From assembly GCA_964415445.1 (NCBI GenBank), contig CAYQAE010000004.1:1-9813 (forward strand): a stretch of 9,813 bases of DNA, read 5' to 3'. Source of the stretch: CAYQAE01 sp964415445 [NCBI: uncultured archaeon] (lineage in GTDB: Archaea; CAYQAE01). Position 1 is the stretch's first letter, and every line of letters begins with the position of its first letter. Under the pieces are notes generated by a model. It made no database searches. It worked only from the letters and a program-made list of their open reading frames with translations, and was not told the DNA's origin. Positions 6,869-9,813 of this stretch are shown piece by piece. Made by a program: the position numbers and the translations under genes.

Positions 6869-7246
6869 ATGCGAGTTGAATTAAAAAAAGGAGTAGTGGA
6901 TGCTTTAGTAGAAAGTGCTAAAGAGTCTTATCCAAATGAAACTTTATTATTACTTATAGGAAAAATAAAGAAGGGAAAATATGTTAAGATAGAAGAAGTA
7001 ATGTTAGCTCCATTTACAATTTATGGGGCCTCTTTTGCCTCTTTTTCACCTTATAATCTGCCAATAGGGCTAAATATTGTTGGGATTGCTCATTCACATC
7101 CTAGTGGAAGTATTACTCCTTCTGTTGCAGATTTAAATAATAATTTTGGAGTGCTTCTTCTGCTTGCAGCCTATCCATATAGGCGAGAAAATGTTAAATT
7201 ATACAACAGAAATGGCGAAATTGTAAAATATGAGTTTGTCGAGTGA
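6869..7246 (+). CDS. JAMM/MPN+ metalloprotease
   Basis: Zinc-dependent isopeptidase-type fold, 125 residues, a single-domain protein as in archaeal JAMM enzymes. The full EXnHXHX7SX2D signature is present: Glu24 in YPNETLLLLIG, His75 and His77 in AHSHPSGS, Ser85 and Asp88 in PSVAD, with exactly seven residues between His77 and Ser85. All zinc ligands and the catalytic glutamate are kept, so it should be active. Characterised archaeal relatives remove ubiquitin-like SAMP proteins from targets; whether this one does, or cleaves another substrate, cannot be told. ATG 6869 is preferred over GTG 6860, which overlaps the DUF357 stop codon and adds only three residues. Last gene of the RDD-DUF357-JAMM run; a hairpin terminator follows. 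Confidence 0.9.
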   Translation: MRVELKKGVVDALVESAKESYPNETLLLLIGKIKKGKYVKIEEVMLAPFTIYGASFASFSPYNLPIGLNIVGIAHSHPSGSITPSVADLNNNFGVLLLLAAYPYRRENVKLYNRNGEIVKYEFVE

Positions 7247-7302
7247 ATTTCAAATTTTTGGAAAATTTTATATAAACAAATATTTGCCTTGTTTTAATTA
7301 TT

Positions 7303-7324
7303 AGATGATTTTATCATCTTTTTT
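7303..7324 (+). terminator. hairpin plus T-tract terminator after the JAMM gene
   Basis: AGATGAT (7303-7309) and ATCATCT (7313-7319) form a perfect 7-bp stem with a TTT loop, followed by Ts through 7324. It closes the RDD-DUF357-JAMM operon 57 bp after its last stop codon. Confidence 0.65.
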
Positions 7325-7369
7325 ATTCAAATTATGAATAAATATAGTCAAAAAGATTATTTTCACCCT

Positions 7370-7380
7370 TAATATTATAA
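7370..7380 (+). promoter_or_regulatory. TATA-like promoter of the small unknown gene
   Basis: TTAATATTATA just beyond the terminator predicts transcription starting near 7400, giving a leader of about 20 nt that contains the purine-rich GAGGGTG ribosome-binding site (7409-7415). The box is inferred from position in AT-rich DNA. Confidence 0.4.
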
Positions 7381-7421
7381 AGAACTCTAAAATAAAAATT
7401 AAAATAAAGAGGGTGTTTTTT

Positions 7422-7691
7422 TTGGAAGTAAAACCTGAATTAAGGTTTATTGGAACTTATATTAGTAAAACAAAAAAATCCAAAGGAATGTATGAAGCTT
7501 CAGTTTTTTCAAAAAACGGTGAAGGATTTTTTGTTCTGAAATTTAAAAATCAGAAAGACCTTGTTGTAAATTTCACAAAAGAAAACTATGATCAAGTAAA
7601 AAGAGACCTTGAAAAATATTTATATTCTATGGATAATGAAATATATACAAAAGAAGACATTGAAAAGAACCTAAAATCATTGAATCTATAA
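7422..7691 (+). CDS. small protein of unknown function
   Basis: No family recognised. The 89-residue product has an N-terminal part with alternating hydrophobic residues, consistent with beta strands (ELRFIGTYI, YEASVFS, GFFVLKF, DLVVNF), and a charged helical C-terminus (YDQVKRDLEKYLYSMDN onward). There are no cysteines, signal peptide or membrane helix, so a small soluble cytoplasmic protein is likely. The start is debatable: GTG 7413 opens the longest reading (92 residues), but that GTG lies inside GAGGGTG, which makes a good ribosome-binding site 6 nt before TTG 7422, so TTG is preferred. It stands alone, with its own promoter-like box and a T tract after the stop, and converges on the next gene. 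Confidence 0.7.
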   Translation: MEVKPELRFIGTYISKTKKSKGMYEASVFSKNGEGFFVLKFKNQKDLVVNFTKENYDQVKRDLEKYLYSMDNEIYTKEDIEKNLKSLNL

Positions 7692-7705
7692 ATAATTATA
7701 TATCC

Positions 7706-7713
7706 TTTTTTTT
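7706..7713 (+). terminator. oligo-T terminator of the small unknown gene
   Basis: Eight T residues start 15 bp after the stop codon at 7691, in the short gap between convergent genes. There is no comparable T tract on the minus strand, so the minus-strand operon may read through or end differently. Confidence 0.5.
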
Positions 7714-7721
7714 ATTTTATA

Positions 7722-8096
7722 TTAATATATATCGCTTTTTTTCCATTTAGAAGTAGTTTTGTAAATTTTTAAGTTTTCAATTTCTTCTTTGAGATTAATA
7801 AAATTTTCATTTTCTAACCTGGATATCAATTTGTTTTGTTTTTCATTCATTTCTTTTAAAAATATATTAAATCCTTTTTGATTAGTTATAACTAAAAGAA
7901 TATGTTTTTTATCTATAATATAAATTTGCTTAATATTTTTTAGCATGTATTGTTTTAGTTCTTTTTTTATAAAAAAAAGATCATTTAACTTATCTTGAAA
8001 ATTCTCTTCACTTTTTGAATATTCAATTATTGCCTTTAGAGTATTTTTCAATTTAGAGGAATTATCAAATTCACAAAAATACCAGATTCCATTCAT
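7722..8096 (-). CDS. short paralogue of the DUF2226 protein C-terminal domain
   Basis: Unknown function, 124 residues. Residues 52-119 align without needing gaps to residues 369-436 of the neighbouring upstream protein: both start LKN, both have Y and I at the same spots, both carry GF(N/D)I near the middle (one-residue offset), and both end IYKTTS(K/R)WK, 59 residues after LKN in each. So it is a stand-alone copy of that C-terminal domain, lacking the N-terminal PATAN-like domain and linker. It is more Lys/Asn/Ile-rich and diverged, with its own N-terminal about 50 residues including GIWYFCEF. ATG 8096 was chosen; an in-frame TTG at 8105 adds three residues, and neither has a clear ribosome-binding site. 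It directly follows the DUF2226 gene (4-13 bp) and should be cotranscribed and possibly coupled. Confidence 0.75.
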   Translation of the reverse strand: MNGIWYFCEFDNSSKLKNTLKAIIEYSKSEENFQDKLNDLFFIKKELKQYMLKNIKQIYIIDKKHILLVITNQKGFNIFLKEMNEKQNKLISRLENENFINLKEEIENLKIYKTTSKWKKSDIY

Positions 8097-8109
8097 AAAT
8101 TTCAACTTG

Positions 8110-9441
8110 TTATAGTAATGATTTATATTCGTCTTTCCATCTAGATGTAGTTTTGTAAATCATAATATCTTTTTCAGAATGTTTGGTTTCCAAAAGCCCA
8201 CTTTTTAGAAGTTGATGAATATATTTAGCTTTACTATCTGTAACTCTGGCTAGAATATCAAATCCTGATTTTTTATCACCTGTAATTAAGCAAGTTGCAT
8301 GATTTTTTATTTCATATACATAGGCTAGGTTTTTGAGATGTTTTTCTGTAAGTTCATTCATTGAAAAACCTTCTTTTAAGAAGCTTTCATCCATTTTAAG
8401 TAGGTCATGTTTTCCTTTTGCTAGCGAAGCAACTTCTTTGATCGCTGATTTTAAATCTCCCATTTTGGCAAGTTTTCTCATATACCACTTTTTAGGCAAT
8501 TCTAGTTTTTCTCCTTTTTTTTCAGATTCAATTGCTTTTGTTGAAGTAGTAGAAAGTCCAGCAGGTGGTTTACTACTGTCCATAAGTTCTTTTAAATCAT
8601 TAGGCAATGATTCTGTTGCAGAAACATCTAGCTCAGGCATCTCAACTTTATTATCACTTTTTGGTGCAATATCTCCAAATATATCATATTTTGGTTTTGA
8701 TGATATATCGGGAGGTGGTTTAGGTTCTTTAGGAGGTATTTTATCTAACAAAGATGTATCTTTAGGTGCAGGTCCTTTTTTTGTTGAAAATGCATCTAAT
8801 ATATCCAAGGGTGATTGATCGCTTTTTGGTTTACTCTCTTTACCTTCTAGCATTTCAATAGGAGGAGGTCCTTTTTTAGATTTAGATAAAAATTGATCAT
8901 CTTTAGGTGAGGAAATATTTGAAAAAGCATTTTCGAAATCTGAACTTTGTTTTTGCGCTGAATCTATGCTACTTCCTTTATCCATTTGTTCAAATCCACT
9001 AACAATATCTGAAACACCTGTATCTCGATTTATAGTTGTTTTTTTAGCGGTAGGTCTCTCTAAAGATGCTTTTTCTATTATATCCCATATATTAGATTCA
9101 TGAATTAACGTTTCACTATTCATCTCTTTAGTTAGATCAATTTGATCAGGTGTAAATTTTTGAATATCAAAATAACCATCAGATACATTTATTTCTTGAA
9201 CAATTGATTTTAATGCTCTAACACTTACCTCTAAAACATTATTATCTGTCTCAAGCGATGCTGCAACTATTTGACCTGCTTCAAAAAGTATATTTCCATC
9301 TAAAATTTTATTTTCTTTCTTTAAAGTGAAAAGTAGGCATCCATCTAGGGAACTTTTCTCTAGATCTTGGATAAGTTTTACTATCTTTACATCACTTATA
9401 GGTATATTAGTTTTATATTCTTCGCCTACAGGTAAATCCAC
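8110..9441 (-). CDS. PATAN-like / DUF2226 family archaeal protein
   Basis: Cytoplasmic 443-residue protein of unknown function resembling archaeal DUF2226. Residues about 15-115 look like a PATAN-type domain: SLDGCLLF, then GNILFEAGQIVAAS, then GYFDIQKF. PATAN domains occur in bacterial and archaeal signalling proteins, often near Roadblock proteins and small GTPases. Residues about 130-315 are low-complexity (Ser, Lys, Pro, Asp), likely disordered, with KKGPPP (189-194) and KKGPAP (221-226) as a repeated short motif. Residues about 315-437 are a mixed alpha/beta domain ending IMIYKTTSRWK, copied in the next gene. The start is GTG 9441, preceded by a GGGGGA stretch; the nearby ATG is out of frame. 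It begins 17 bp after the Roadblock gene stop, so they form one operon and may be functional partners. Confidence 0.8.
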   Translation of the reverse strand: MDLPVGEEYKTNIPISDVKIVKLIQDLEKSSLDGCLLFTLKKENKILDGNILFEAGQIVAASLETDNNVLEVSVRALKSIVQEINVSDGYFDIQKFTPDQIDLTKEMNSETLIHESNIWDIIEKASLERPTAKKTTINRDTGVSDIVSGFEQMDKGSSIDSAQKQSSDFENAFSNISSPKDDQFLSKSKKGPPPIEMLEGKESKPKSDQSPLDILDAFSTKKGPAPKDTSLLDKIPPKEPKPPPDISSKPKYDIFGDIAPKSDNKVEMPELDVSATESLPNDLKELMDSSKPPAGLSTTSTKAIESEKKGEKLELPKKWYMRKLAKMGDLKSAIKEVASLAKGKHDLLKMDESFLKEGFSMNELTEKHLKNLAYVYEIKNHATCLITGDKKSGFDILARVTDSKAKYIHQLLKSGLLETKHSEKDIMIYKTTSRWKDEYKSLL

Positions 9442-9458
9442 TTCGATAAATCCCCCAT

Positions 9459-9809
9459 TTATACTCTTAAAGCAGTTTTAACTCGAGAAGCTGCTCTATA
9501 TATTTCGAATTTTGCCATACCTAAATTTATTGAAGGTTCTGTGATGACAATCAACATTACATCACCTATTTCCATAACTATAGTTTTTCCACTAGATCCT
9601 TCTACAGTTATAGCTTGGAGTGAACCCAATCCTAATTGTTCAAGTGTCTTTTGGCTAGCTGTAATTACATTTGTAGTAAGCGCACCTACTAAATCACTAT
9701 TGAAAGAATCAGGTACATGTTGTGACATAATTAGACCTTCTTTACTTACTACCAAACTTCCTCGAATCCCTTCTGTTCTATTTAAATCAATAAGAATTCT
9801 TTCAAGCAT
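9459..9809 (-). CDS. Roadblock/LC7 domain protein
   Basis: A single Roadblock/LC7 domain of 116 residues, the family's usual size. Seen: GIRGSLVVSKEGLIMSQHVP (beta-strand opening, about residues 14-33), the central helix with SDLVGALTTNVITASQKTLEQLG, the EGSSGKTIVMEIGDVMLIVIT strands, and a C-terminal helix RAASRVKTAL. Known Roadblock proteins form homodimers and often act as GTPase-activating or scaffolding partners of small Ras-like GTPases (MglB with MglA); no GTPase is in the window, so the partner is unknown. ATG 9809 fits the common MxERIL start, so the gene appears complete although only 4 bp from the window edge; its promoter lies outside. It leads an operon with the DUF2226 protein and its short paralogue. 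Confidence 0.9.
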   Translation of the reverse strand: MLERILIDLNRTEGIRGSLVVSKEGLIMSQHVPDSFNSDLVGALTTNVITASQKTLEQLGLGSLQAITVEGSSGKTIVMEIGDVMLIVITEPSINLGMAKFEIYRAASRVKTALRV

Positions 9810-9813
9810 GTTA

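Noticed and set aside
7266-7276. TATA-like TTTATATAAAC just after the JAMM gene
   Set aside because: Transcription from it would start at about 7297 and run straight into the terminator hairpin at 7303-7324; most likely AT-rich chance.
8333-8818. 161-codon open frame on the plus strand opposite the DUF2226 gene
   Set aside because: Its Ser/Phe/Leu-rich product mirrors the Lys/Glu/Ser-rich minus-strand gene; no promoter or ribosome-binding site, and the minus-strand frame has domain similarity.

Overview
The window reads as chromosomal DNA of a very AT-rich methanogenic archaeon, most probably Methanobacteriales (Methanobrevibacter/Methanosphaera-like; inference). The grounds are an archaeal-type 5S rRNA, archaeal IorAB, a GatCAB-type GatA, the archaeal families DUF357 and DUF2226, a JAMM protease and a Roadblock protein. 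Promoters look like BRE/TATA boxes, terminators are oligo-T tracts, and ribosome-binding sites resemble pieces of GGAGGTGAT. No phage, transposon or CRISPR signal was seen.

Layout: (1) 1-2796, + strand: a leader with inverted repeats, then iorA-iorB, encoding the two subunits of indolepyruvate:ferredoxin oxidoreductase, closed by a T-rich terminator. (2) 2795-5433, - strand: gatA, from a clear TATA box and almost leaderless, followed by a lysine-rich coiled-coil protein of unknown function. (3) 5531-5733, + strand: a stand-alone 5S rRNA gene divergent from gatA. All its helices are intact, but about 36 nt are inserted in loop C; the insert forms a 12-bp hairpin. (4) 5761-7324, + strand: a zinc-ribbon/Pro-Gln-Tyr-rich/RDD membrane protein, a DUF357 protein and a JAMM (MPN+) metalloprotease, tightly spaced and ending at a hairpin-plus-T terminator. 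(5) 7370-7713, + strand: a small unknown protein with its own promoter. (6) 9809-7722, - strand: Roadblock/LC7 protein, PATAN-like/DUF2226 protein, then a short protein homologous to the C-terminal domain of the DUF2226 protein.

Functionally, iorAB belongs to aryl-pyruvate/aryl-acetate metabolism, gatA to tRNA-dependent amidation (translation), and the 5S gene to the ribosome. The Roadblock-DUF2226-paralogue set looks like a small regulatory or cell-organisation module of unknown output. The most unusual item is the 5S insertion. The simplest reading is an rRNA expansion segment. However, its ends lie in AUA and AAU tri-nucleotide bulges flanking a 3-bp helix, and removing it restores a normal loop C, so a small archaeal-type intron should also be tested.
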